A stretch of DNA of 49,488 nucleotides from Bacteroidales bacterium. GTDB lineage: Bacteria > Bacteroidota > Bacteroidia > Bacteroidales > GCA-2748055. The DNA is taken from positions 1-49,488 of the forward strand of contig JAIOZM010000025.1 in NCBI GenBank assembly GCA_021740585.1, in the 5' to 3' direction. The notes under the pieces are model-generated. The model saw nothing but the letters and a program-made list of their open reading frames with translations. It was not told the DNA's origin and searched no databases. The translations under genes and the position numbers were made by a program. Shown here piece by piece: positions 32,773 to 41,066 of this stretch; position 1 is the first letter of the stretch, and every line of letters begins with the position of its first letter.

Positions 32773-34026
32773 CTACTCTCTTTCCATATCCCTGTAAATC
32801 TTTAGAAGAATTTCTGAATTAGTTTCCAAATGATTTATATTTTTCAATTTTAATAGCTCAGTTGCTGCCTCTGAAACCGCAACATCTGGAAATATTGTTC
32901 TTCCGAAATTCAAAAATTTCATAATCCGGAACATATTAAACCACCTGAAAAATCGTTTTCTGAAACTTTTTTCTCCTGAAGAGTTTGAAATTATTTCCTC
33001 AAGAATGGGTTCGAAATCAATAGTTTTAAAATACTCAGATAAGGCAAATGGAATGGCTATTTTCAGCTCCTTTTTATACTGAGGAGTGAATGGATCTGAT
33101 TTCAGTATGTATTCAATAAATTCTTTTAATTCAAGGAAAAGTTTAAAATTATAGCTTTGCAGGCTATTCCCTGATTCAATAAACTCAGTGATGACCTTAC
33201 CTGTGCCAAAAGGCACCCTGTCGGATGGTCTGGGAGAAGGGATAACCCGGGTGGTATTGCACTCGCTGAAATTTCCAAGATCGAAAATCTTCTGTAAAAA
33301 ATAAAAGTCCTCTCCCGCCTTTTTCCTGTTCATGCCACCTTCTCTGCAATAGGCATCGGCACGTACAGAGAAACTGGAACCAACTGTATGAAAACAATGT
33401 GGATGGCCGGCATAGCGGAAAGCCTGCAAATAATATCTTAAATGCAATTCATATTGAATAATTCCCTGATAAACTTCTGCTGAAAACTCATGTCCACTTA
33501 TCGGATGCTCAAAATATATAGAGCAGCCATCTGTTGCCGGATTATGCTTATAGTGCAAGTCTGTCTTTTGAAAATAATCAGCATCACACAATGAATCGGC
33601 ATCAAAAGAACAGATAATCCCATCGGGTTTGTCGAGTGTGTTAAACCTGAAAATGGCTTCATCCATGGCGATCTTGCGAGCAAGACCTACCCCTGCATGT
33701 TTTTTGGGAAGGGAGGGACTCAGGATTATGAAAAATTTCTTTTTTTCGGTGGAATGTTGCGTTGCCCATTCCAGAGCCAATTCATAGAGAATCTGACTCT
33801 GATTTACGATTTCCGCTGAAGCATATTCAGGCCAGTTTATATTTACTATTATTTCAACAGATGATTCTGTTGGGAGGGTATTATACAATGAATCCAGACT
33901 TTTTATGAGTCCGGATTCATTATAAGAAGGAATAATTAAAATAAATTTTAAGTCTTCTGCCGGATTCTCCTTAATCAAGCCATTCTCTATGGATTGCTTC
34001 GAAAGATATCGGTCAGCAAAAGACAT
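32773..34026 (-). CDS. Family 2 glycosyltransferase
   Basis: A 417-residue GT-A fold protein. The nucleotide-sugar binding start is FILIIPSYNESGLIKSLDSL, and the metal-binding DxD motif is CSFDADSLCD. A further conserved-type segment is EGGMNRKKAGEDFYFLQKI, resembling the acceptor-side ED motif. No TM helices are evident, so it acts at the cytoplasmic face on a glycan not identifiable here. It lies 5 bases after the OmpH-like gene; the pairing is not one I recognise as standard. Confidence 0.85.
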   Translation of the reverse strand: MSFADRYLSKQSIENGLIKENPAEDLKFILIIPSYNESGLIKSLDSLYNTLPTESSVEIIVNINWPEYASAEIVNQSQILYELALEWATQHSTEKKKFFIILSPSLPKKHAGVGLARKIAMDEAIFRFNTLDKPDGIICSFDADSLCDADYFQKTDLHYKHNPATDGCSIYFEHPISGHEFSAEVYQGIIQYELHLRYYLQAFRYAGHPHCFHTVGSSFSVRADAYCREGGMNRKKAGEDFYFLQKIFDLGNFSECNTTRVIPSPRPSDRVPFGTGKVITEFIESGNSLQSYNFKLFLELKEFIEYILKSDPFTPQYKKELKIAIPFALSEYFKTIDFEPILEEIISNSSGEKSFRKRFFRWFNMFRIMKFLNFGRTIFPDVAVSEAATELLKLKNINHLETNSEILLKIYRDMERE

Positions 34027-34031
34027 GCTGA

Positions 34032-34652
34032 TTATTTTTTTGAAGATTTTTCTTCTGCATATTTTTGATTAATACCGGCCAATACTTCGGGAGTAATATC
34101 CAATGCATCACTGGCAAATAATAATCCGCCGCCAAAACTATAGGAAAAAATATATTTGAATTTATTGTCGGAATTATAAACTTCCAGATATTCCATAATG
34201 TAATTAATTACCTTATTCTGTCCAACCATACCTTCTTCCTGAAGTTCTGCCATATAATTGTTTCTTTGGCCTTCAAGATCCTGTCCTTTAAGTCCCAGTT
34301 GAGCTTCTATATCCTGAGCTTCTTTTCGTGTAAGAAGACCTTTGCTCACCTTATCCTGATACCCTGCCACTTCTTTCTCAAAAGCTTTATATTGAGTAGC
34401 AATACTTGATTCGAGTTTTTGTTGTTTGGTAATCAGATCATTATTAATATCAGAAAACATTTCCATGGAATTCAATAATGTGTCAATTCTTACAAAAGCA
34501 ATAGGAATTTCAGTGCCATTACTTACGGATGCCTTTACCAGACTTTCCTCCGCAGGATTCTTACTATCTGTATCGCCCTGAAAATGAAGGAAATATAAAA
34601 CACCAACTGCGATCACAAGTACTACATTAATTATCAGATTTATTCTTTTCAT
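34032..34652 (-). CDS. OmpH/Skp-like periplasmic protein
   Basis: A 206-residue protein with an N-terminal signal or anchor (INLIINVVLVIAVGVLYFL). After a Ser/Glu-rich linker comes the OmpH pattern: IAFVRIDTLLNSMEMFSDI, a long charged coiled coil (about 80-140) with LESSIATQYKAFEKEVAGYQ and KGQDLEGQRNNYMAELQEE, and a closing strand FSYSFGGGLLFASDALDIT. Skp-like proteins chaperone outer-membrane proteins; the hydrophobic N-terminus may stay as an anchor. An exact -7 element lies upstream at 34683-34676. Confidence 0.85.
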   Translation of the reverse strand: MKRINLIINVVLVIAVGVLYFLHFQGDTDSKNPAEESLVKASVSNGTEIPIAFVRIDTLLNSMEMFSDINNDLITKQQKLESSIATQYKAFEKEVAGYQDKVSKGLLTRKEAQDIEAQLGLKGQDLEGQRNNYMAELQEEGMVGQNKVINYIMEYLEVYNSDNKFKYIFSYSFGGGLLFASDALDITPEVLAGINQKYAEEKSSKK

Positions 34653-34675
34653 TTTATATAAAATTTTAATATCTG

Positions 34676-34683
34676 CAAATATA
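34676..34683 (-). promoter_or_regulatory. -7 promoter element of the OmpH-like/GT2 operon
   Basis: On the minus strand this reads TATATTTG, an exact match, 23 bases before the ATG at 34652. Confidence 0.6.
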
Positions 34684-34864
34684 GGTTTTTGTTTGAGATT
34701 TGGGAAATAAATGAAATCCGGTGACTAGTTTTTATGGATTATATATAAGTGAAGAAGTGAGAGAAAGAGTGCAGACCTAATAATTTTTGCTTAATAGTTG
34801 AATTATTGCAGGCTAAAGCTTGAATATTTATAAAGATAATTGAGCAAGATCAAACCGAATGATA

Positions 34865-35848
34865 CTAAAACTCGGGACATGGAATCATGTGATGTCTTTG
34901 TTTCTTGCGGGTGGTTTTAAACTCATAGGTGAGAGAAATCTCGTGTGAGCCGCCTGTAGATGCCAGCAATCTGGAAATTGTAAAGTCGTATGAATAGCCA
35001 ACCGAGAAATTATCAATCTTATAGCCGGCAAGCAATGCGACTGCATCTCCCCGCGATTCTTCATTAATAAGTGGTATTCCCCTGTACCAGAAACCAAGAA
35101 CCAGAGGTTCTTTAAACCAATACATCCCCAAATCGAGCTGATTTATAAAGTATTGATTTCTGAAAAGAAATGCAATGGAAAGTGTTTCGTCAATTGGGCT
35201 TAAAAGTCTTCCCCGGCGTATAACCTGAGTTCCTCCAAATACCGAAACCTTAATAGGAACAAATGCTTCAGTATCCCAGAGTGAATTTTTGGGTTTTAAT
35301 AAATGATCAACGGTTAATCCAATCCAGTGCTGATCGGAATAGGCAAGCACTGATGCTGTAAAATCTATGTCTGCTTTGGAGGTGAGAGGGGGCTGCTCAA
35401 TACTTGTAGAACCTGTACTGCCAGGAGATATCTGGTCGTTCCAGATAAGTTTCTGAAAATCGAGGCCTGTTTGAGTAAATGCCAACTGTACTCCGGGTCG
35501 TATGTGCCACCAATTGTTAATTTTAATGTCGTAGGAATACTGAATCCCAAGATTCGTTGTGCTTAATTCACCGGATCCGGCCACATCTCTCATTAATAAC
35601 AAGCCAACTCCTGAATTGAAATTCGAAAAGAAATGATCATAAGAAAATGTATATGAGACTTAGACACCCGGTAAGCTGGGCCATTGATTTCGGTAGCTCG
35701 AAGAAACCCTATCCATCTGAACCGCTCCGGCAAAAGAGGGCGCAAGGTAGAGCTTATTAGCGTAGAACTGAGTAAATTGAGGGTCCTGGCCGCTTACTCC
35801 TGTGCTAATAACAGTACACAACATTATCAATAGCAAAAACTGCTTCAC
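34865..35848 (-). pseudogene. PorP/SprF-family T9SS outer-membrane protein, interrupted by an in-frame stop
   Basis: PorP/SprF proteins are outer-membrane barrels of the type IX secretion/gliding apparatus. The GTG start at 35848 gives a signal peptide (MKQFLLLIMLCTVISTGVSG) and QDPQFTQFYANKLYLAPSFA, YRNQWPSLPGV, then TAA at 35662-35660. The same frame continues after the stop with VSYTFSYDHFFSNFNSGVG, LLLMRDVAGSGE, and runs to the family-typical end HMIPCPEF at 34865. No frameshift is needed: one codon (probably Tyr) has become TAA in an otherwise intact 327-codon gene. That is either a recent nonsense mutation or a base-call error. It lies downstream of the PKD/sorting-domain and ECF sigma genes. 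Confidence 0.87.
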
Positions 35849-36287
35849 ATTTAAATGGTTAGGGTCAAAACAAATTAAAGATAATATAAAATTATCAAAT
35901 CCTGAAGTTAGCCTTGTTTTAAAAAAAATTAAAAAAAAGTTGTTAACAAGAATTTCAGGCCTTTTTAAGATATTTAAACGCTAATTATTCCATTTAGTTT
36001 CAATGGGTGATAAATTTACATAAAACCGATAAATTCCTTGAGTAAAATTATTTATTCGTTGATGACTGAAAAAAAAATTAAAAAATATCTGTCTTGATGC
36101 GGTAGAATATCTAATTATTTCTTTTTTAATGAAGTTTCATTTTCAGTAATGGCCGGTAAAATTGGGGATTGCTTCGCTAGGTTTGCAATGACATGGTTTA
36201 CATGTGTTCTGGCCAGGGAGGAAAGAAATTGAATTTGCCTCGGGAAAGTGATAATTCGTATTGTGATTTTGGGAAGGTTGGGTTTTT
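35849..36287. other. Intergenic region between PKD protein and PorP/SprF genes
   Basis: About 440 AT-rich bases without a convincing gene. At 36165-36192 lies GATTGCTTCGCT followed by GGTTTGCAATGAC, resembling the widespread inverted repeat GATTGCTTCG...CGCAATGAC scattered in many bacterial genomes. No exact TAnnTTTG element for porP was found. Confidence 0.6.
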
Positions 36288-37613
36288 CTAATCCTGAATA
36301 AAAACAGTGACATCCCCCATTTTAACCAAATATTCTCCATTTTCAAACTTCACTCTTAATTTATATATGTATACGCCTCTGGGCTGAAGCTCTTGCATAT
36401 AATAACCGTCCCATCCTATATTCAAGTCTTTACTTTCAAAAAGGAGGTTTCCGTTTCGGTTAAAAATTCTCAATTGGTATTCAACAGGAGTTTCTATAAA
36501 GCTGGGGTGGAAAATCTCATTTCTGTTTTCACCGTTGCTATAGTAGCCACCATTGGGGCCGTTTTTATTTGGACTAAAAGCATTAGGGATTTTGATAACC
36601 GGGTTCTGACTTTTCAAGGCATTACTCAGGATCATGGTATCAATACAACCATAATTAGAGCTGACTTTTAGCAGTATATCGTAATTGCCCGGTGTATCAA
36701 AAACATGGGTAGGATTGGCTTCTGTGGATATGTTGCCATCTCCAAAATCCCAGCTGTAACTCTCGGCACCTCTGGAGTAATTGTAAAAGTAAACGCTAAT
36801 ATTTTGATTTAAATCCTCTTGTTTTTCAATCATGAAACTTGCCTCAGGTACTTCGTTAACTCTTATAATAGTATGGTAAACACTTATGTCATCATTTTCG
36901 TTCTTTGCTGTCAGTGTTACGAAATATTCCCCGGGATTATCAAAAATATATTCCGGATTAAGTTCATTAGACTGTCCGCCATCTCCAAAACTCCAGGTAA
37001 AATTATCGGCTTCAGTACTAAGGTTTGTAAATGATATTTGTAAAGGTGCACAGCCGGTTTCTGAACTGGAGATGAAGAAGGCGCGAGGCGGAAGAGCTGA
37101 GTTCCGGATTTCGGGTTCCGGGTGCTGCACTGAGCTTTCTGAAGTGTTACGAGTTTCTGCTACAGATAAGGAAGCTGTTTTTGAAGGATCACTGTTCTTG
37201 TCGCTTAAACCGGTTTTTTCATTCCTTGTAGAAGAAAGGTTTTTTGTATTACCGGCTTTATTTACTCCAGCCTGTTGAATTGATGTATTATTTGAATCAG
37301 ATGGATTAATTTCAGTAGATATATTCTCATTATTTCTTACTTCATTGCTCAAATCTTCCATTTCAGGAAGCGAATTCTTGACATCCTGAACCTTAGATTC
37401 ATTATTCCTGTTAGTGAGAACCCAAATTGTTATCGCTGAAGCTATGATGATGCCCGAGAGGTATGCTATATTAAAACTATCCCAACTCGGACGCATAAAA
37501 TTCCTCCACTTCAATTGCCGGCTAAGTTTTGGCCACAATTCAGGCGAGGGTTCCGGATGGTAGGACTGAAACTTCTCTTCAAATAGTTTTTCTATGCTTC
37601 TCTTATTTTCCAC
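36288..37613 (-). CDS. Membrane-anchored anti-sigma-like protein with PKD domains and T9SS type-B sorting domain
   Basis: A 441-residue protein with an unusual order: cytoplasmic N-terminus (SIEKLFEEKFQSYHPEPSPE, LWPKLSRQLKW; residues 5-37) resembling the start of Bacteroidota anti-sigma-type proteins, one TM helix at about 48-67 (IAYLSGIIIASAITIWVL) with no cleavable signal peptide, a Ser/Asn/Glu-rich stalk (70-170), two PKD domains (FTWSFGDGGQSNELNPEYIF and YSWDFGDGNISTEANPTHVF), and a type-B sorting domain (IPNAFSPNKNG, IFNRNGNLLFESKDLNIGWD, GVYIYKLRVKF). With N-in topology the sorting domain would sit in the periplasm. The ECF sigma gene is 69 bases upstream; PorP/SprF lies downstream. 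Anti-sigma function is inferred. Confidence 0.82.
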   Translation of the reverse strand: MENKRSIEKLFEEKFQSYHPEPSPELWPKLSRQLKWRNFMRPSWDSFNIAYLSGIIIASAITIWVLTNRNNESKVQDVKNSLPEMEDLSNEVRNNENISTEINPSDSNNTSIQQAGVNKAGNTKNLSSTRNEKTGLSDKNSDPSKTASLSVAETRNTSESSVQHPEPEIRNSALPPRAFFISSSETGCAPLQISFTNLSTEADNFTWSFGDGGQSNELNPEYIFDNPGEYFVTLTAKNENDDISVYHTIIRVNEVPEASFMIEKQEDLNQNISVYFYNYSRGAESYSWDFGDGNISTEANPTHVFDTPGNYDILLKVSSNYGCIDTMILSNALKSQNPVIKIPNAFSPNKNGPNGGYYSNGENRNEIFHPSFIETPVEYQLRIFNRNGNLLFESKDLNIGWDGYYMQELQPRGVYIYKLRVKFENGEYLVKMGDVTVFIQD

Positions 37614-37682
37614 TTTTTAATCCTTCTGCTTATCTGACTCTTAAATGTGCTTTAGTGTTGCACATATATATAAATTATCTTT

Positions 37683-38297
37683 CTATTCCTCAATTTCTGT
37701 GTCTGAATCATTTCGGGCTAATTTTTCCCGCCCCAATTCTTCCAGTTTACATTGCAACAGTTTTCTTGCCCTGCTGTATTGCGATTTGGATGTATTCACA
37801 TCAATTTTCAACTGTTCTGCAATTTCTTTATGTTTGAATCCTTCCATTGCATAAAGGTTGAAAACCATTTTATATCCGGCAGGTAATTCAGCTATTACAT
37901 TCAGCATTTCCTCCTGTGTAAATTCTATCTCCCCCAGATCACACTCGCCAATATTTTTCTCCTTTACATCATCAATATCTACATGGTACTGATGTTTCAG
38001 GTTTTTGTGATAATTAGTTATCGCTGTATTAATTATAATCCGTCGCATCCAGCCTATTAAAGAACTTCTGCCCTGAAAGTCTTTGATGTTCAGAAAAACT
38101 TTCACAAAGCCTTCCTGCAGTATGTCTTCAGCCTCGGGACGATTTCCGGTAAATCTCATGCAAACACCAAGAAGTCCCGGGGCATATTTCTCATATAGAA
38201 TTCTTTGCGCCTGCGGATCATTCTTTATGCATTGAAGGAGTATTTTCTGCTCATCAAACATACCTGTTTTCTTCTCTTTTGACAGTGGTGTATTCAA
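37683..38297 (-). CDS. ECF-type RNA polymerase sigma factor
   Basis: A 204-residue ECF factor: region 2 has CIKNDPQAQRILYEKYAPGL, EAEDILQEGFVKVFLNIKDF and SSLIGWMRRIIINTAITNYH; region 4 has ELPAGYKMVFNLYAMEGFKH and EIAEQLKIDVNTSKSQYSRA. It precedes the membrane PKD/sorting-domain protein by 69 bases on the same strand, which suggests a sigma/anti-sigma pair. It is divergent from the exported SOD gene. It shares the general design of the sigma at 23388 but is clearly a different paralogue. Confidence 0.94.
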   Translation of the reverse strand: MNTPLSKEKKTGMFDEQKILLQCIKNDPQAQRILYEKYAPGLLGVCMRFTGNRPEAEDILQEGFVKVFLNIKDFQGRSSLIGWMRRIIINTAITNYHKNLKHQYHVDIDDVKEKNIGECDLGEIEFTQEEMLNVIAELPAGYKMVFNLYAMEGFKHKEIAEQLKIDVNTSKSQYSRARKLLQCKLEELGREKLARNDSDTEIEE

Positions 38298-38472
38298 AAT
38301 GGTTGCATGCTAAATGTAGTAAAAAGCTTACATAGTTCAAAAAGTTTTTAACAGGCCTTATTTTCACCATAGAGCATAATTTTCCCTTCTGTTTATTGAA
38401 CATTCAAAAGACAAAATTCTATTTTGAACATTATTATTTGTCTGTTGTTTTACTATTTTAAAACCTATAACA

Positions 38473-39171
38473 ATGAATAAAAGAACCTTTTTAAAAACGA
38501 GTTTATTTGCCGGTGCAGGTGCTATATTAGCAGCTCCTGTTTTTTCACGGTCAGAAGAAAGAATTGTGGGAGATGAATTTATGCAGAAGCCTCTTGGCTA
38601 TGAATACGATGCTCTCGAACCCTATATTGATGCAAAAACTATGGAGTTGCATTATTCAAAACATCATGCCGGGTACACAGCCAAATTTAATGCGGCCGCA
38701 AAAGAAGCCGGAATAAACGGACTTCCGGTAAGGGAAATTTTTGCAAATGTTAGTAAATATTCTTCAGCCATAAGGAATAATGGTGGTGGATATTACAATC
38801 ATAATTTATTCTGGAAAGTGATGAGTCCGGATGGAGGAGGACAACCCGATGGCGAACTTATGGGAGCCATTGAAAAAGAATTTGGCAGTTTCGAAAGTTT
38901 TAAGGAACAGTTTTCAAAGGCTGCAGCTACGGTTTTTGGATCGGGTTGGGCATGGTTAATTCTTCAGGACGGAAAATTGAAGATTACTCAGACCTCTAAT
39001 CAGGATAATCCACTTATGGATATTTGTGCAGAGAAAGGTTATCCTTTACTTACCATCGATGTTTGGGAACATGCCTATTATCTTAATTATCAGAATATGC
39101 GCACCGATTATATAACTGCATTCTGGAATGTGGTTAATTGGGAAGAAGTTGGGAAAAGATTTAAGAAGTAA
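38473..39171 (+). CDS. Superoxide dismutase, Fe/Mn family, exported
   Basis: A 232-residue SOD, a close paralogue of the one at 29791 but with about 25 extra N-terminal residues: MNKRTFLKTSLFAGAGAILA, AAPVFS. The KRTFLK followed by a Gly/Ala-rich hydrophobic core resembles a Tat signal (Lys-Arg in place of Arg-Arg), which would suit export of a folded metalloenzyme. Metal ligands are present in TMELHYSKHHAGY, YYNHNLFWKVMSP and [13 protein letters not shown]. The stop codon is built into an intrinsic terminator. It faces an ECF sigma gene. Confidence 0.93.
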   Translation: MNKRTFLKTSLFAGAGAILAAPVFSRSEERIVGDEFMQKPLGYEYDALEPYIDAKTMELHYSKHHAGYTAKFNAAAKEAGINGLPVREIFANVSKYSSAIRNNGGGYYNHNLFWKVMSPDGGGQPDGELMGAIEKEFGSFESFKEQFSKAAATVFGSGWAWLILQDGKLKITQTSNQDNPLMDICAEKGYPLLTIDVWEHAYYLNYQNMRTDYITAFWNVVNWEEVGKRFKK

Positions 39172-39190
39172 GCCTTAAATAAGGCTTTTT
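39170..39190 (+). terminator. Intrinsic terminator overlapping the SOD stop codon
   Basis: AAGCCTT (39170-39176), a 4-base loop, AAGGCTT and a T run. The first two bases of the stem are the last two of the TAA stop. The next gene converges directly after it. Confidence 0.8.
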
Positions 39191-39191
39191 C

Positions 39192-39767
39192 TTAGCTCCT
39201 GAAATTCACAATCAGGTCTTCAATTTTACGTTTGGGAACATGATGAACATTGTTCTCATCGCGCCAATATTTGATATCATTGTCTTTGATATCTTCAATT
39301 ACCACTTTTTCTGAAGGCTTACCCAAGGCAATAACATGAAGGATTTCAAGATTCTCCGGGAGGTTCAGAATAGCCGATAATGTATCTTTCTTAACAGAGG
39401 CTATTATGCAACCTCCAAAGCCTTTTTCAACGGCGGTGAGGAGTATGCTTTGAATGGCGATTCCGTCGTCGCAGTAATAATTATTGGATAAATTCTTATC
39501 GTTCAGTTGAATAATATATGCTGCAGGCTGTTCTCCTTCTGTGGGGCCATCCCAGTCTTTTAGGTAACCAGCCCATGCCAGAGTCGGAAAAATTAGTTTG
39601 TTCAACGATTCTTCGTTGGAAAGGATATATTTGAGAGACTGTGCATTTCTTCCTGATGCAGAAAGCCGGGCAGCATTAATCATGTCTGTTAAATCGAGAT
39701 CTGAAAGCTTAACCTTCTGATCAAATCTACGATAGGAGCGGTTTTTTAAAAATAATTCCTTTAACAT
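39192..39767 (-). CDS. Nitroreductase family protein
   Basis: An FMN-dependent NAD(P)H oxidoreductase of about 191 residues. From the ATG at 39767 it starts MLKELFLKNRSYRRFDQKV, the usual phosphate-contact region (RSYRRF); an upstream in-frame TTG is less likely. Other features are INAARLSASGRNAQSLKYIL, a Gly-rich FMN segment AVEKGFGGCIIAS, and LHVIALGKPSEKV near the C-terminus. The substrate is unknown. It lies 35 bases after the VOC gene in the same direction. Confidence 0.88.
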   Translation of the reverse strand: MLKELFLKNRSYRRFDQKVKLSDLDLTDMINAARLSASGRNAQSLKYILSNEESLNKLIFPTLAWAGYLKDWDGPTEGEQPAAYIIQLNDKNLSNNYYCDDGIAIQSILLTAVEKGFGGCIIASVKKDTLSAILNLPENLEILHVIALGKPSEKVVIEDIKDNDIKYWRDENNVHHVPKRKIEDLIVNFRS

Positions 39768-39802
39768 CTGAATAAATTTAATGTCGGGAAAAATCAATTA
39801 TT

Positions 39803-40891
39803 TTATGCCAATTGCCTGTCTTTTACCTTGCTGTATTTCAAAGCTTTAAGTATCCAGTTCGGCAGGGGTTTCTCCGGATTCCGTTTTCTTAAATTAAGGT
39901 ACCATCCCAATTTCTTCATAACGGGAATTTTGTGTGTTTCAACAAATTCAATCAGCGTACCATCGGGATCTTCGATATAGGAAAAATGTCCTGCTGCCTC
40001 TCCCATATCAAAACTAGCTCCTTTTGGATGTTCGGCGCTATCAACAGTAAATGGGAATCCTTCATTTTTACATTCTTCTCTCAGACTATCCATACCGTGA
40101 ATATCATAGCATAAATGAATAAACCCTAAGTCACCCCAATAGCGGTTATGGAATATTTTTCCCGATTCGCAGCTTTGTGACTGCACCAATTCAATTTCGC
40201 TTGCTCCCATTAATCGTGAGAATCCACCAATTCGGGCATTGGTATGTCTGAGTAATACTCTTCTGAATTTACATGTTCCTCCATTTAATGAATTGAAGTC
40301 TTCGAAAACATTTTCTTCATCGTAGATTACTTCATCGTATCCCAGAATATTTGTATAGAGTTTTCTTGCTTTTTCGATATCGCTTACCCCAATTATTACT
40401 CCGGCAGCTGCACCTGTTATCTTTTTACGATCGAAGCGAAACCATTCGCCGCTTTCTATTACCTGAAAAACATTTCCAAAGGGATCGGTTATAAAAAAAT
40501 GGGGTTTACCTTTTGGATCAAGGCATATCTCGGAGAGGTCTAAATCTTTCTTCTTGTAGAAATTATGGGCTGCTTTAACATCCGGACTCTTAATTTTTGC
40601 GGCAAAAATCCCGTAATCGCCAATTTTTATTTTGTTTTCAGGTGCCTTAGGTGTTCTTTCAGTAAATTGCCATATTTCAAATCCGCCACCGCCCATCAGA
40701 CTTATCGCAAGGGCTGCATGCCTGTTTCTTGGTTTTCCGCCGGTATAAGGAAGCATATATTCAGCCGGAGCCGATTCTTCAAATATTCTGATGTCAATTC
40801 CAAAATTGGATTTATACCATTTCCACGCTTCTTTTACACTTGTTACGCCAATGCCTATTTGTTGTATCCCGCTAATAATTTTCTTTGTCAT
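39803..40891 (-). CDS. VOC superfamily protein with two vicinal-oxygen-chelate modules
   Basis: A 362-residue protein built from paired beta-alpha-beta VOC units: first IQQIGIGVTSVKEAWKWYKS to PHFFITDPFGNVFQVIE, then GVIIGVSDIEKARKLYTNIL to HFSYIEDPDGTLIEFVETHK. Candidate metal ligands are the Glu residues in FQVIE and IEFVE and a His near LGFIHLCYD. The layout recalls extradiol dioxygenases and 4-hydroxyphenylpyruvate dioxygenase, but a specific reaction cannot be assigned. A -7 element lies at 40930-40923. Confidence 0.82.
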   Translation of the reverse strand: MTKKIISGIQQIGIGVTSVKEAWKWYKSNFGIDIRIFEESAPAEYMLPYTGGKPRNRHAALAISLMGGGGFEIWQFTERTPKAPENKIKIGDYGIFAAKIKSPDVKAAHNFYKKKDLDLSEICLDPKGKPHFFITDPFGNVFQVIESGEWFRFDRKKITGAAAGVIIGVSDIEKARKLYTNILGYDEVIYDEENVFEDFNSLNGGTCKFRRVLLRHTNARIGGFSRLMGASEIELVQSQSCESGKIFHNRYWGDLGFIHLCYDIHGMDSLREECKNEGFPFTVDSAEHPKGASFDMGEAAGHFSYIEDPDGTLIEFVETHKIPVMKKLGWYLNLRKRNPEKPLPNWILKALKYSKVKDRQLA

Positions 40892-40922
40892 TTCAATCCA
40901 ATTTTTTAAATCTTTGAGTTTG

Positions 40923-40930
40923 CAAAATTA
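40923..40930 (-). promoter_or_regulatory. -7 promoter element of the VOC/nitroreductase operon
   Basis: On the minus strand this reads TAATTTTG, an exact TAnnTTTG match, 31 bases before the VOC ATG. Confidence 0.6.
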
Positions 40931-41066
40931 TAAAAAAAAAGCTTAGGTTCAAGATGAATATTTAGTATGATAATAGTCTCTGCAATAAACATACTGCAAC
41001 AGGTATGAACATTGGTTATTACAGTGTAATTTAAATGTTGTGAATGGGGAAAATATTATGAGGAAA

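Noticed and set aside
35600-35662. Frameshift as the cause of the split PorP/SprF gene
   Set aside because: Translation in the same frame across the TAA gives continuous family sequence (VSYTFSYDHFF), so a nonsense codon explains it without a shift.
36143-36346. A 67-codon open frame on the minus strand overlapping the end of the PKD protein gene
   Set aside because: It has no start context or family likeness, and most of it lies in intergenic DNA and the repeat-like GATTGCTTCG segment.
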